Assembly: GCA_016283095.1 (NCBI GenBank)
Contig: JAEEMG010000010.1
Location: 1-64,000 of the forward strand
Source of the DNA: Paludibacteraceae bacterium
GTDB lineage: Bacteria > Bacteroidota > Bacteroidia > Bacteroidales > Paludibacteraceae
Length of the DNA stretch: 64,000 nt
Direction of reading: 5' to 3'
Positions 17,317-27,073 of this stretch are shown here, piece by piece (within the stretch, counting starts at the first letter, position 1; every line of letters starts with the position of its first letter). The notes under the pieces are model-generated. The model was not told the origin of the DNA and searched no databases. It saw nothing but the letters and a program-made list of their open reading frames with translations. Position numbers and translations under genes: made by a program.

Positions 17317-19098
17317 ATGCTGATAAACTTAAATACGAATGAAGCTGAAGCAAATTTGCTTTACGCTGCTTTTTCCGACAGATTGATTGGAATTGTGCCT
17401 AAGATGGGTAACCGTCATGGCTTGATCGCTGGAGCGACAGGAACCGGTAAGACTGTCTCTTTGCAGGTGTTGGCTGAGGGATTCTCACAGATGGGAGTGC
17501 CAGTCTTCATGGCAGATATGAAGGGCGATTTGTCTGGTGTGGCAAAAGCGGGAAAACTCAACAAGTTCATGGAGAAGCGTCAGGCTGAGTTTGGAATTGA
17601 ATATGGATTCCAGGCTTTTCCTGTAGAGTTTTTTGATGTATTTAAGGATCAGGGTAATCCTATACGTGTGACAGTCAATGATCTTGGTTCTCAGTTGTTG
17701 TCTCGAATCCTCGAACTTAATGACACTCAGGAAGGTGTGCTTACAATAGCATTCCGTGTGAGCCGTGAGCAGAACAAGCCGATGGAGACATTGGACGACC
17801 TTCGTAAGATGTTGACATACGTAAGCGAGAATGCACAAGAACTTTCCGCTACTCTTGGCGCTGTGTCTACTGCCAGTGTCGGAGCCATCCAGCGTGCACT
17901 TCTTCGTCTAGAGGAAGAGGGCGGTGACAAATTCCTATGCGGAAAGAGTTTCAATGTGATGGATTTCATCAAGACTAGGGATGGAAAAGGCGTAATCAAT
18001 ATTTTGGCTGCTGATAAACTAGGAAATTCTCCACTTTTATATTCCACATTCCTTTTCTGGTTGCTGACAGCTCTTTATGAGAATCTTCCAGAGGTAGGTG
18101 ACGCGGAAAAACCAAAATTCGTATTCTTCTTTGATGAGGCTCATCTTCTTTTCAACGACACACAGAAAGCGGTGCTCGACAAGATCGAAAAGATAGTGCG
18201 TCTGATTCGTTCAAAGGGAGTAGGTGTATATTTCATCACACAGTCTCCTATTGACATCCCAGAGAATGTGTTGGCACAGTTGGGTAACAAGGTGCAGCAT
18301 GCGCTACGTGCGTTCACACCTAAGGACCAGCGCACAATCAAGAGTGTTGCGGACGGTTTCCGTGAGAATCCTAAATTCAAGAGTGAAGAGGCTCTTCTTG
18401 AGTTGGAGACGGGAGAGGCACTGATCTCATTCTTGGACGAGAAGGGTGCACCGTCGATGGTGGAAAGAGCAAAAATGTTAAGTCCTGCAGGTCAGATTGG
18501 CCCTATCACAGATGAGGAGAGACGTGAGATAATCACAAAATCATCGTTTTATGAGAAAGAAACTCCAGTGGTGAAGCAGCGTGAGGTTGAGGAAAAATCA
18601 GAACCTAAGGTGAAGGAAGAACCAAAGGTAGAGGATAAGAGTGCTGAGATATTGGCTGAGGTTGAAGGCATTGTCGAGGAGATGCAGAAGAAGGTGGATG
18701 AAATCACTGAGTTGAAGAATAAGATCACAGAAATGAGATCTGTGACAGAAGATGCAACTGAGGCAAAAGACACTATCAAACCATATTTGTCGGAAGCGAA
18801 GAAACTAAAGGATGAGGCTAACGGTTTGTATAAGAACGTTGTGAAAACAGTTGGTGCATCTACAGACAAGAGTCTGACTTCTTTGTTAAAGAAGGGTGAG
18901 AAGAAGTATGATGATGCAGAAAAGGCTCTCGACAAGTTAAAGGCAGAGTATGACGCTGTATTCAAAAAGTTGTCAGACCTTGAGAAGAAGGAAAAGAAAG
19001 AGGATGAGAAGAAGAAGAAATGGTGGTATAACTTGTTTATTTCTATCCTTCACATTTTTGTGCCATCTTCAAAGAAGGTGTTGAAGAAGAAACGTTGA
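17317..19098 (+). CDS. HerA-like ATPase, DUF853 family, with C-terminal coiled coil
   Basis: A 593-residue protein. Residues 1-400 form a HerA/FtsK-type ATPase of the DUF853 (helicase HerA-like) family: Walker A GATGTGKT at about 40-47, Walker B VFFFDEAHLLF near 268, and the family motif YFITQSPIDIPENVLAQLG. Residues about 410-570 are a long Glu/Lys-rich coiled coil. The last 30 residues (KKKWWYNLFISILHIFVPS then basic) look amphipathic and could touch a membrane. It starts after a good -7 element and is followed 30 nt later by an outer membrane protein gene. The physiological role of DUF853 proteins is not well established. Confidence 0.85.
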   Translation: MLINLNTNEAEANLLYAAFSDRLIGIVPKMGNRHGLIAGATGTGKTVSLQVLAEGFSQMGVPVFMADMKGDLSGVAKAGKLNKFMEKRQAEFGIEYGFQAFPVEFFDVFKDQGNPIRVTVNDLGSQLLSRILELNDTQEGVLTIAFRVSREQNKPMETLDDLRKMLTYVSENAQELSATLGAVSTASVGAIQRALLRLEEEGGDKFLCGKSFNVMDFIKTRDGKGVINILAADKLGNSPLLYSTFLFWLLTALYENLPEVGDAEKPKFVFFFDEAHLLFNDTQKAVLDKIEKIVRLIRSKGVGVYFITQSPIDIPENVLAQLGNKVQHALRAFTPKDQRTIKSVADGFRENPKFKSEEALLELETGEALISFLDEKGAPSMVERAKMLSPAGQIGPITDEERREIITKSSFYEKETPVVKQREVEEKSEPKVKEEPKVEDKSAEILAEVEGIVEEMQKKVDEITELKNKITEMRSVTEDATEAKDTIKPYLSEAKKLKDEANGLYKNVVKTVGASTDKSLTSLLKKGEKKYDDAEKALDKLKAEYDAVFKKLSDLEKKEKKEDEKKKKWWYNLFISILHIFVPSSKKVLKKKR

Positions 19099-19128
19099 TA
19101 ATCAAATAAGAATAATTAGGAATAAAAT

Positions 19129-19911
19129 ATGAAAAAGTTTTTAGTTTCGGCATTGATGCTGTTGGCTACATTGTCAGCATCAGCACAGTTGATTTCTGCC
19201 GCACGTGATAACGATGGTGTGAAATTCGGAGTAAGAGGTTCGTTCGCATTGAGCAATATGAACCAAGAGGCTAATGCTTCAGTGAATCTATTAAATTTAG
19301 CTGATGCTACAGTCACTACAAAACAGTTGCCTGCTTTTGCTGTAGGATTTGCGATGAACCTTCCTGTTTTGGAAAGCTTCCACTTCAACATCGAATTGAA
19401 GTATGCGATGAAAGGTCAGAAAACTGTAGAAAAGGGAAAGGTGTTAACTATCAATCATGAGGTAGTGTCATTGCAACGTCTCGGCTATTTGGAGTTGCCA
19501 ATCCAGCCTCAGTTCCGACTTAATTTCAGCGAAAGCTCACATTTGAACGTGAACGTTGGTCCATATCTAGCATTGGCATTGCATGGCCATGTTAAGACAA
19601 AAACTCACGTTGAAGGAAAGGATGATGAGATCTCAAAGTTTTATACATTCACAGGAAAAAGCTTCAAAAGAGTTGACGGAGAGAGCAGAAACTGGAAAGA
19701 TCCAGATGATGGTTACAAGGATCCATACAGCCGTTTGGATGTAGGTTTGGCATTTGGTGTTGATTATCAGATCGAGAATTTCCACGTAGGAGTATCGTAC
19801 GACCTTGGACTAAAGGATATCAATGCTTTTGCTAAGGATATGAACGATGAGGCAGGTTACACTCCAATCAAAAACCGCACTGCATTGTTCACACTCGGAT
19901 TTGATTTCTAA
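19129..19911 (+). CDS. Outer membrane beta-barrel protein (porin family)
   Basis: A 260-residue protein with a clear signal peptide (1-20, ending SASAQ). Alternating hydrophobic strands such as VKFGVRGSFALSNMN, FNIELKYAMKG and HLNVNVGPYLALAL lead to a C-terminal strand ending in phenylalanine (LFTLGFDF), the outer membrane insertion signal. It belongs to the small PorT/OMP_b-brl-type barrels of Bacteroidetes, whose function is mostly unknown. It has its own downstream terminator. Confidence 0.85.
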   Translation: MKKFLVSALMLLATLSASAQLISAARDNDGVKFGVRGSFALSNMNQEANASVNLLNLADATVTTKQLPAFAVGFAMNLPVLESFHFNIELKYAMKGQKTVEKGKVLTINHEVVSLQRLGYLELPIQPQFRLNFSESSHLNVNVGPYLALALHGHVKTKTHVEGKDDEISKFYTFTGKSFKRVDGESRNWKDPDDGYKDPYSRLDVGLAFGVDYQIENFHVGVSYDLGLKDINAFAKDMNDEAGYTPIKNRTALFTLGFDF

Positions 19912-19940
19912 AAAAGGATTCAATTTTATATTTTAATAGT

Positions 19941-19968
19941 AGAGACGGGGAATCCCCCGTCTCTTTTT
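19941..19968 (+). terminator. Rho-independent terminator
   Basis: Stem AGAGACGGGG/CCCCGTCTCT with a 4-nt loop and five T. It ends the HerA-like/outer membrane protein unit. Confidence 0.9.
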
Positions 19969-20015
19969 GTTTGGACTATTTTGCATCCCATTTCTAATAT
20001 GTCATTCTAATTTAT

Positions 20016-20023
20016 TAATTTTG
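20016..20023 (+). promoter_or_regulatory. -7 promoter element before kdsB
   Basis: TAATTTTG matches TAnnTTTG, followed by a GC-rich start region, 22 nt before the kdsB ATG. The -33 position is not clear. Confidence 0.55.
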
Positions 20024-20045
20024 TGCCACGTTAATTACATGAACA

Positions 20046-20810
20046 ATGAATAAGGAAAAATTCGTAGGAATCATTCCTGCAAGATATGCGTCGACGCGTT
20101 TCCCTGGAAAACCGTTGGCTTCCATTGGTGGCAAACTGATGATCCAGAGAGTGTATGAGCAGGCATCAAAGGTGCTTGATTTGGTTTATGTAGCAACTGA
20201 CGACCAGCGTATCTATGACGCTGTGGTTGGGTTCGGTGGCAAAGCTATCATGACCAGCGACAAACATAAGAGCGGCACAGACCGTATATGTGAGGCTTAC
20301 GAGAAAAGTGGTTGCAACAGAGAGGTTGTTGTCAATATTCAGGGTGATGAGCCGTTCATCATGCCAAGCCAGATAAGCACTGTATGTGACCTTTTCGATT
20401 CTCCTGACACTCAGATCGCTACTCTTGTAAAACCATTTTCTGCTAACGATTCAATCGCCGACTTGGAAAATCCGAACTCTCCAAAGGTTGTGATCGACGG
20501 TGCAAACAATGCCGTCTACTTCTCTCGCAGCGTCATCCCATATTTGCGTGGTGTGGAGAAAACGGAGTGGCTCAAGCGTCACACTTTCTTCAAACATATC
20601 GGCTTGTACGCCTACAAAGCTGAGGTGTTGAAGCAGGTGACAAAGATGCCTCAGTCGACAAATGAGATCTGCGAAAGTTTGGAACAGCTTCGTTGGATCG
20701 ACAACGGATTGAAAATCAAGGTCGGCCAGACTGAGACACAGACTATCGGAATTGACACTCCTGAGGATATGGCTAAGGCTGAGGAATTTTTAAAGTCAAT
20801 CGAGAAATGA
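20046..20810 (+). CDS. kdsB: 3-deoxy-manno-octulosonate cytidylyltransferase (CMP-KDO synthetase)
   Basis: A 254-residue cytidylyltransferase that activates KDO with CTP for the lipopolysaccharide inner core. The N-terminal nucleotide-binding motif IIPARYASTRFPGKPL (about 9-24), the segment VVNIQGDEPF near 98 and the C-terminal IGIDTPEDM are diagnostic of KdsB. Length matches the family. The gene starts a tight run: the next two start codons overlap the preceding stops (ATGA). Confidence 0.97.
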   Translation: MNKEKFVGIIPARYASTRFPGKPLASIGGKLMIQRVYEQASKVLDLVYVATDDQRIYDAVVGFGGKAIMTSDKHKSGTDRICEAYEKSGCNREVVVNIQGDEPFIMPSQISTVCDLFDSPDTQIATLVKPFSANDSIADLENPNSPKVVIDGANNAVYFSRSVIPYLRGVEKTEWLKRHTFFKHIGLYAYKAEVLKQVTKMPQSTNEICESLEQLRWIDNGLKIKVGQTETQTIGIDTPEDMAKAEEFLKSIEK

Positions 20811-22114
20811 ACATGTTAGACCGTTCTGTTTGTCCACCTATTCGTGATATCCAAAGCATCGTTGTGCCGGAGGTAGAGACGATCAGCCTGAAGAACGGCT
20901 CTCGTCTACACTGCATGAATGTCGGCATCGACGAGGTTGTGCGTGTGACGGTGATCGTCGGCGTCGGCCTTGACGTGCAGAAAGTGCCGCTATCGACACG
21001 TATGATGTCGAGTCTGCTTTTTGAAGGCACTAAAGACATGACTCAAACTGAGGTGGCTGAGAAATTCGACTTCTATGGGGCAAGAAAAAGTATCTTGCCT
21101 GGAATGTATGCCTCGTCGTACGACCTTATCTCATTGACAAGACACCTTCCTAAAATCATAGATGTGTTTGTAGATTCTGTATTCTCTCCTGCTTTACGTG
21201 TGGATGATTTCAACCGTCTTTCCAAGATAATGAAGACGAACATGAAGGATTTGTCCAAACGTGTTGACTATCTGAGCGATAAGAATCTCGACTATATGCT
21301 TTTCGGAAAAAACGCAAGATTGATACATCCTGAGCAGGAAGATATAGACAAGTTGACGGTGGATGATTTGCAAAAACTCCATTCCGACTATTTCAATATT
21401 GAGAACGTGGAGTTTGTGGCATGTGGAATGATCACGGATGAAGTGAAGAAGGTCTTGATCGACACATTTTCCGCCATCGCACCGTCGGGACGCACTCGCA
21501 AGACTGATAAACCATTGGTTTTGCCTGAGATGGATAAGAAATATAATTTCTTTCATAAGACGGGAGTGCAGGCAGGAGTCTGCATCGGACGCCAGTTGTT
21601 TGGAAGATCAGACAAGGATGAGAAGGGAATGCGATTCCTGAATACCGTGTTCGGAGGCTATTTCGGCAGCCGACTCTCTTCCAACATACGTGAGGAGAAA
21701 GGCTACACCTACGGCATCTATTCGGATCTATCTATCAATAAGCATCACGGCACAATGACCATCTCCACTCAGTGTGACAATAAATATGTGCAGAAGGTGA
21801 TCGACGAAACATTCAAGGAGATGGAGATCCTCTGCAATGAGAATGTGCCAGACAACGAATTGGAGAGAGTGAAGAATTATCTGCTTGGCACAATGTGCAG
21901 CACCTATGGCAACGCGCTTGCTTGGAACAGTGAGATGATCAGAGCCGTCACTTCTGCAAACGGAGGAGACATTTCTCTTACGTATATCAATGACTTTATC
22001 GACTATATCCGTTCTGTTTCGGCCGACGACGTGAAGAAAATGGCTCAGAAATATTATGGCAAGTATGATTTTGGAGTTTCGGTAGTGGCAGACAAAGATA
22101 AGTTGGATAAATGA
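20807..22114 (+). CDS. M16 (insulinase-type) peptidase homologue lacking the zinc motif
   Basis: A 435-residue protein with the two-domain M16 fold: N-terminal domain about 20-210, C-terminal domain with the conserved R-Y region (GGYFGSRLSSNIREEKGYTYGIYS, about 285). Active M16 enzymes carry HxxEH before an LFxGT segment; here the equivalent stretch is STRMMSSLLFEGT, so both histidines and the glutamate are missing. It is therefore probably a non-catalytic subunit or chaperone-like M16 protein. No active partner lies nearby. The start overlaps the kdsB stop by 4 nt. Confidence 0.87.
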   Translation: MNMLDRSVCPPIRDIQSIVVPEVETISLKNGSRLHCMNVGIDEVVRVTVIVGVGLDVQKVPLSTRMMSSLLFEGTKDMTQTEVAEKFDFYGARKSILPGMYASSYDLISLTRHLPKIIDVFVDSVFSPALRVDDFNRLSKIMKTNMKDLSKRVDYLSDKNLDYMLFGKNARLIHPEQEDIDKLTVDDLQKLHSDYFNIENVEFVACGMITDEVKKVLIDTFSAIAPSGRTRKTDKPLVLPEMDKKYNFFHKTGVQAGVCIGRQLFGRSDKDEKGMRFLNTVFGGYFGSRLSSNIREEKGYTYGIYSDLSINKHHGTMTISTQCDNKYVQKVIDETFKEMEILCNENVPDNELERVKNYLLGTMCSTYGNALAWNSEMIRAVTSANGGDISLTYINDFIDYIRSVSADDVKKMAQKYYGKYDFGVSVVADKDKLDK

Positions 22115-22920
22115 AAATCAAGATAATAGTAGACAACTATGTGGCACAGAGCAGCGTCTTCGCAGAGCATGGATTCTCTGCGTTGATCTGTGATGAGAAT
22201 AAGAATATCCTTTTTGATACCGCTTCCGGATCTCTGGCACTCCTTCATAACCTTGAATGTTTCAAGGTGTCGACGGAGGAGATCTCGGATGTTGTGTTGA
22301 GCCACGGGCATAACGACCATAGCGGAGGAGTGGTGGCGATGATGAATCGCAGCCATGAATGCAAGTTTTGGGCAGGCGAGGGTTTTGATGCTGCACGTAC
22401 AGGCAGAAGAGGCGTGGATATAGGGTTGAAACTCACAGCGGAGCAGAAGTCAAGATTCAATATTGTAGACGGAATGGTAAAGTTGACAGATGATGTCTTT
22501 GCTGTTTCTGCCAAAGGATGCGAGTTGACGGAATTGTCGCATACAGACGATTTCTACATATTGGCTGAAGACGGAACCAAACCAAACGATTATTTCACAG
22601 ACGAAGTATATATAATATGTGTGCACGACGGAAAGATGAGCATCATCACAGGTTGCGCGCATAGGGGAGTGTCGAATATCGTGCGTCATGCACAGAATCT
22701 ATTCCGTCTTCCCGTCGACACAATAATAGGAGGATTCCACACCCTCCATGATTCGCGAGAAAAGTTGGAGAGACTCGCGTCTGAACTAAAATCCGCGTCT
22801 CCACGACAAATAATCTGCGGACATTGCACAGGAGTTGAGGCCTATGCCACAATAAAATCGATGATGCCAGAGATCGAGATGATGCATACGCAGGTAGGAA
22901 TGAATGTTTTTTGTGAATAA
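22111..22920 (+). CDS. MBL-fold metallohydrolase
   Basis: A 269-residue metallo-beta-lactamase-fold enzyme. The metal motif HGHNDHSGG (about 66-74) supplies the HxHxDH ligands, and further ligands are likely at the GCAHRGVSN and GGFHTLHDS histidines. This layout matches the subgroup annotated as 7,8-dihydropterin-6-methyl-4-aminobenzene-5'-phosphate synthase-like proteins (MptE-like), which is a loose label. The substrate is unknown. ATGA overlap with the M16-like gene suggests coupled translation. Confidence 0.85.
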   Translation: MKIKIIVDNYVAQSSVFAEHGFSALICDENKNILFDTASGSLALLHNLECFKVSTEEISDVVLSHGHNDHSGGVVAMMNRSHECKFWAGEGFDAARTGRRGVDIGLKLTAEQKSRFNIVDGMVKLTDDVFAVSAKGCELTELSHTDDFYILAEDGTKPNDYFTDEVYIICVHDGKMSIITGCAHRGVSNIVRHAQNLFRLPVDTIIGGFHTLHDSREKLERLASELKSASPRQIICGHCTGVEAYATIKSMMPEIEMMHTQVGMNVFCE

Positions 22921-22945
22921 ATGTCGTACATAAAATTTCCCAGAC

Positions 22946-23010
22946 TGACACTTTGGCAGACTTTGTCATATTATGCCACAAAATTGGCATGAAAAAGGCA
23001 TTGGCATATT
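22946..23010 (+). promoter_or_regulatory. dnaK upstream control region with repeated TGGCA motifs
   Basis: The region has an inverted repeat ATGCCA-CAAAAT-TGGCAT (22973-22990), further TGGCA copies at 22954-22958 and 23002-23006, and TGACA...TGTCA arms at 22946-22968. A GG-N10-GC pair (22986-22999) has the spacing of a sigma-54 -24/-12 element, although the -12 part reads AGGCA rather than TTGCA. A short hairpin ACGAT-GAG-ATCGT lies in the leader near 23034-23046. Control by stress is expected for dnaK, but the factor cannot be named. Confidence 0.4.
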
Positions 23011-23088
23011 TTTTGAATTAATTAATGCGAACGACGATGAGATCGTTCATAACGAAATTTTGAATAATAATAAAAAAAGAATAAAGTC

Positions 23089-25017
23089 ATGGGAAAGATT
23101 ATCGGAATTGACCTTGGTACAACAAACTCGTGCGTAGCCGTAATGGAAGGTGGCGAAGCAAAAGTTATTCCAAACAGCGAGGGTAAGAGAACAACTCCTT
23201 CCGTAGTAGGTTTTTTGGCTGGTGGAGAGAGAAAGATCGGTGACCCTGCAAAGCGTCAGGCGATCACAAACCCAGAAAAGACTATTTTCTCTATCAAGAG
23301 ATTCATGGGTGAGACATACGACCAGGTGGGCGCTGAGATCGCAAGAGTGCCTTACAAGGTTGTAAGAGGCGACAACAACACTCCACGTGTAGATATCGAC
23401 GGACGTCTTTACACTCCACAGGAGATTTCAGCAATGATCCTTCAGAAGATGAAGAAGACAGCTGAGGATTTCTTGGGTGAGGAAGTTACAGAAGCCGTTA
23501 TCACAGTGCCAGCATATTTCAACGACTCACAGCGTCAGGCAACAAAGGAGGCTGGTGAGATCGCTGGTTTGAAAGTTCGTCGTATCGTTAACGAGCCAAC
23601 AGCGTCAGCATTGGCATACGGTATCGATAAGAAAGACAAGGACATGAAGATTCTTGTGTTCGACTGTGGTGGTGGTACACACGATGTGTCAGTCCTAGAG
23701 TTGGGTGACGGAGTATTTGAGGTAAAGGCAACAGCAGGTGATACACACCTAGGAGGTGATGACTTCGATGAGAAGGTTATCCAGTGGTTGGTAGATGAGT
23801 TTAAGGCTGAGAACTCAGGCTTCGATCTACGTAAGGACCCTATGGCATTGCAGAGATTGAAGGAGGCAGCAGAGAAGGCAAAGATCGAGCTTTCTAACAC
23901 AACAACTTCAGAGATCAACTTGCCTTATATCACAGTTGTAGACGGTGCTCCAAAGCACTTGGTAAGAACATTGTCACGTGCTAAGTTCGAGCAGTTGGTA
24001 GACGATTTGGTACAGCGTACGATCGAGCCATGCCGTACAGCATTGCAGAGCGCAGGTTACTCAACATCAGATATCGACGAGGTTATCCTAGTGGGTGGTT
24101 CTACTCGTATTCCTGCAATTCAGGAGGCTGTAGAGAAATTCTTCGGTAAGGCTCCATCTAAGGGAGTTAATCCAGATGAGGTTGTGGCTCTAGGAGCAGC
24201 AATCCAGGGAGGTGTCCTTGGTGGTGATTTGGCCGACGGTGCAGGCGGTGGCGTATTGCTACTTGATGTCACTCCACTTTCTCTAGGTATCGAGACTTAC
24301 GGCGGTGTGATGACAAAGCTTATCGACGCCAACACAACAATCCCAACTAAGAAAGAGCAGGTATTCTCTACTGCAGCTGACAACCAGACATCAGTAGAAA
24401 TCAACGTGCTTCAGGGAGAGCGTCCAATGGCAGCACAGAACAAGTCGATCGGACGTTTCCACTTGGACGGAATTCCAGCAGCTCCACGTGGTGTGCCACA
24501 GATTGTAGTGTCATTCGATATCGACGCTAACGGTATCCTTAACGTTACAGCTCTTGATAAGGCAACAAACAAGGAGCAGAAGATCCGTATCGAGTCTTCA
24601 TCAGGTTTGTCGAAGGAGGAGATCGAAAGAATGAAGAACGAGGCAACTGCAAACGCAGCAGCCGACCAGAAGGAGAGAGAGCGTGTTGACAAGTTGAACA
24701 ACGCAGACGCTATGATCTTCCAGGTTGAGAAGCAGCTAAAGGAGATCGGTGACAAGATTCCTTCAAACAAGCGTACTCCAATCGAGACTGCATTGTCAAA
24801 ACTAAAGGATGCACACAAGTCACAGGATCTAGCAGGTATCGATGCTTCAATGAAGGAGCTAGAGAACGCGCTTCACGCTGCAAGCCAGGATATGTACAAC
24901 GCACAGCAGCAGGCTGGTGGTGCGCAGGGTGGCGGCTTCAACGGTGGTAACGCTGGTGGCCAGTCTGGTCCTAACAAAGATGACATCACAGATGTAGACT
25001 TCGAGGAAGTTAAATAA
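23089..25017 (+). CDS. dnaK: Chaperone DnaK (Hsp70)
   Basis: A 642-residue Hsp70 that folds client proteins with DnaJ and GrpE using ATP. Visible signatures are [14 protein letters not shown] at the N-terminus, a second near [18 protein letters not shown] (about 200), and VGGSTRIPA (about 340). The substrate-binding domain and lid follow, and a Gly/Gln-rich linker ends in [11 protein letters not shown]. The phosphate-2 motif reads GGGTHDVS where GGGTFDVS or GGGTFDIS is more common. No dnaJ or grpE lies beside it. The last bases and terminator are duplicated about 3.5 kb downstream. Confidence 0.98.
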   Translation: MGKIIGIDLGTTNSCVAVMEGGEAKVIPNSEGKRTTPSVVGFLAGGERKIGDPAKRQAITNPEKTIFSIKRFMGETYDQVGAEIARVPYKVVRGDNNTPRVDIDGRLYTPQEISAMILQKMKKTAEDFLGEEVTEAVITVPAYFNDSQRQATKEAGEIAGLKVRRIVNEPTASALAYGIDKKDKDMKILVFDCGGGTHDVSVLELGDGVFEVKATAGDTHLGGDDFDEKVIQWLVDEFKAENSGFDLRKDPMALQRLKEAAEKAKIELSNTTTSEINLPYITVVDGAPKHLVRTLSRAKFEQLVDDLVQRTIEPCRTALQSAGYSTSDIDEVILVGGSTRIPAIQEAVEKFFGKAPSKGVNPDEVVALGAAIQGGVLGGDLADGAGGGVLLLDVTPLSLGIETYGGVMTKLIDANTTIPTKKEQVFSTAADNQTSVEINVLQGERPMAAQNKSIGRFHLDGIPAAPRGVPQIVVSFDIDANGILNVTALDKATNKEQKIRIESSSGLSKEEIERMKNEATANAAADQKERERVDKLNNADAMIFQVEKQLKEIGDKIPSNKRTPIETALSKLKDAHKSQDLAGIDASMKELENALHAASQDMYNAQQQAGGAQGGGFNGGNAGGQSGPNKDDITDVDFEEVK

Positions 25018-25078
25018 TCTGAGATAATAGACAATAAAAAGTCCCGTGTGACGAAAGTCATACGGGATTTTTTTGTTT
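25000..25078 (+). repeat. dnaK 3' end plus terminator, copy 1 (native)
   Basis: This 79-nt segment covers the last 18 bases of dnaK and a terminator (stem CCCGTGTGAC/GTCATACGGG, loop GAAA, then seven T). It recurs at 28509-28587 without gaps, with 11 differences. The pair flanks the RloB/ATPase insertion. Confidence 0.9.
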
Positions 25079-25207
25079 GGTGTGATGGCCTATTTCGATT
25101 GATAAATGTTAAAAACGTGAGTCGTCTGCTATATTTTCGAGGTTGATTCTTGGTGTTTTTAGATTTGGTTTCTAATTTTGTAGAAATTCTACAAAATTAA
25201 GGTTGAA

Positions 25208-26431
25208 ATGATACTGAAAATCGAATTTGAAAATTTCTTCTCTATACGAGATAGAGTAAGAATTGATTTCAGAGCTGCAAGCATCAATACGGCTCTTGCA
25301 AAAGAGTTGAGTCATAATGTAATGGAGTGGAAAGGAGTCCCTATACTTAAATCCGTAGGTTTGTTTGGTCCTAATGCCTCAGGCAAATCAAACATTCAGA
25401 AAGCTATCAATTTCTGCTGTAGAATGATATTAGATTCTCATCTTCACAATGAGGGTGTGGTTTTCAACTTTGAGCCATTTAAGTTTGATGGGTGGCAGGA
25501 TAAACCAAGTAAGTTTTTGATTGATTTTGTGTGTGATGAAGTGGAGTACGAATATTCATTTGAGTTGACAAAAAATCGTATTCTATCAGAAAGTTTATTC
25601 TACTATCCAGTTGGAAGACGAGCAAAAGTCTTTGTTCGTGATATTAATGGTAGGTATAGTTTCGGCACAGGTGTATTCAATAAGCCTACTGATGTCGTAT
25701 TGAATACAAGTGATAAGAACCTGTTCCTCAGCCGTGCAAGTTCTATGAACAGGGAACTTGCTCAGAAATTGTACCGATACTTTATGAATCAGTTTCTGCT
25801 CGGATTGGTTAATGTCAATGAAATGGTGGCTCTAGATAGTTTCATCACTTATAAAAAAGTGATTCTCAAGGCTCTTGAAATCTGTGATACTGACATTACC
25901 GATATTGAGGCAAGGAAAGAGCAAATATATGCTCCTGCCGCTGTATTAGGACAAGTTGAGGTAAAACCTATTGATGTCTTGAGGTTTAAAACATTTCACC
26001 GCAATAATAAGGATGTTATGTTTGACATGGATATGGAAGAATCAGATGGCACTAGAAAACTTTTCCAAATATTATTTCGATTACTTGATGTAGTGAAGAA
26101 TAAAAAAGGAATCATGCTCGATGAATTTGACCAGAGTTTACACACTCGTTTGGCAGATTTCATTCTCGATCTGATTCATGCTTCCGAGAGCAGTCAGTTA
26201 TTGTTCACATCACATAACACAAACCTTATCGATGTCAAGAGACTGAGACGTGACCAAATTGTATTTGTCAACAAGTCGGAACAAGGTGCAACGGAGGTGT
26301 ATTCATTATATGACTTCAAGGATTTTCGTGAGAATATGGATGCCGAAAAGGGATATATACAAGGGCGCTTTGATGCCGTTCCTTATGTTGATTCTTCAGT
26401 GTCAAGTATCAAACAATTATTGGAGGGGTGA
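25208..26431 (+). CDS. AAA/ABC-type ATPase of an AbiL/RloAB-like defence pair
   Basis: A 407-residue cytosolic ATPase of the COG1106 type. Walker A is GPNASGKSN (about 55-62), Walker B is GIMLDEFDQSLH (about 302), followed by the switch segment LLFTSHNTNLID. The fold is OLD/SMC-like, without a nuclease domain of its own. It directly precedes an RloB-family protein, 2 nt away. ATPase plus RloB is the arrangement of AbiLi/AbiLii (abortive infection) and resembles other ATPase-TOPRIM defence pairs such as PARIS. An anti-phage role is inferred from that association. The TAnnTTTG-like TAATTTTG at 25175-25182 could be its promoter. Confidence 0.85.
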   Translation: MILKIEFENFFSIRDRVRIDFRAASINTALAKELSHNVMEWKGVPILKSVGLFGPNASGKSNIQKAINFCCRMILDSHLHNEGVVFNFEPFKFDGWQDKPSKFLIDFVCDEVEYEYSFELTKNRILSESLFYYPVGRRAKVFVRDINGRYSFGTGVFNKPTDVVLNTSDKNLFLSRASSMNRELAQKLYRYFMNQFLLGLVNVNEMVALDSFITYKKVILKALEICDTDITDIEARKEQIYAPAAVLGQVEVKPIDVLRFKTFHRNNKDVMFDMDMEESDGTRKLFQILFRLLDVVKNKKGIMLDEFDQSLHTRLADFILDLIHASESSQLLFTSHNTNLIDVKRLRRDQIVFVNKSEQGATEVYSLYDFKDFRENMDAEKGYIQGRFDAVPYVDSSVSSIKQLLEG

Positions 26432-26433
26432 TT

Positions 26434-26994
26434 ATGGCAAGCAGAAGAGAAAAGACTACGCCAAAGCAGATGCGAAAAATTGCCCTTGTAATATGTGAGG
26501 GAGAGACAGAGGGTTGCTATATCAATCTTTTAAAAACGTGGTATAAGTCTCCTATCAGAATTGTTTCGCACATAGAAGGAACAAAGATTACCCCTTCGTT
26601 GGTTGAGAAGCGTACAAAGGAACTCAAAATCTCACAATGGGATAAGGTTTACACTTTCCTAATGTATGACATGGATGTGCAAGCCATCAATGAGAAATTA
26701 CAGAAGTGTAAGGCAGAAATGCTATTGAGTAATCCTTGCTTTGAAATATGGTTATTGCTCCATGCCAAAGACCAGAAAACTGCCATTGAAACAGGCTCTC
26801 TCATCAAGGAGCTGAAGAAAAGCGCTCCAGTGTGGAAGAATTATTCTAAATCGTCCTTTACTGACACTCAAAAGTCCTTCTTGAATGACAAAACAGATGT
26901 TGCAGTTGAAAGAGCTAAAAAATTGCAAGAGTTCCAGAATCCATCAACAGGTATTTACAAGTTGATTGAAATGCTGAAAGGAAATGCACGATAG
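26434..26994 (+). CDS. RloB family protein (TOPRIM-like effector)
   Basis: A 186-residue protein. The N-terminal basic stretch precedes VICEGETEG (about 19-27), the TOPRIM-type glutamate motif, and FLMYDMDVQ (about 76-84) gives the DxD acidic pair. LLSNPCFEIWLLLH is a typical RloB segment. RloB proteins are thought to be the nuclease-like effector of the pair with the upstream ATPase. The start is set by a strong Shine-Dalgarno GGAGG 7 nt before the ATG at 26434; a GTG at 26428 is less likely. Confidence 0.85.
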   Translation: MASRREKTTPKQMRKIALVICEGETEGCYINLLKTWYKSPIRIVSHIEGTKITPSLVEKRTKELKISQWDKVYTFLMYDMDVQAINEKLQKCKAEMLLSNPCFEIWLLLHAKDQKTAIETGSLIKELKKSAPVWKNYSKSSFTDTQKSFLNDKTDVAVERAKKLQEFQNPSTGIYKLIEMLKGNAR

Positions 26995-27073
26995 TCGCCT
27001 AAAAGCGTAGGTTACCTTCAATGATGGTTTCTCTGCAGACTTGGAATAATTACGGAAATTATAGGTTAATTCA

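Noticed and set aside
23535..24904. Several antisense ORFs over dnaK
   Set aside because: Open only because of the codon bias of a highly expressed gene; no ribosome sites or domains.
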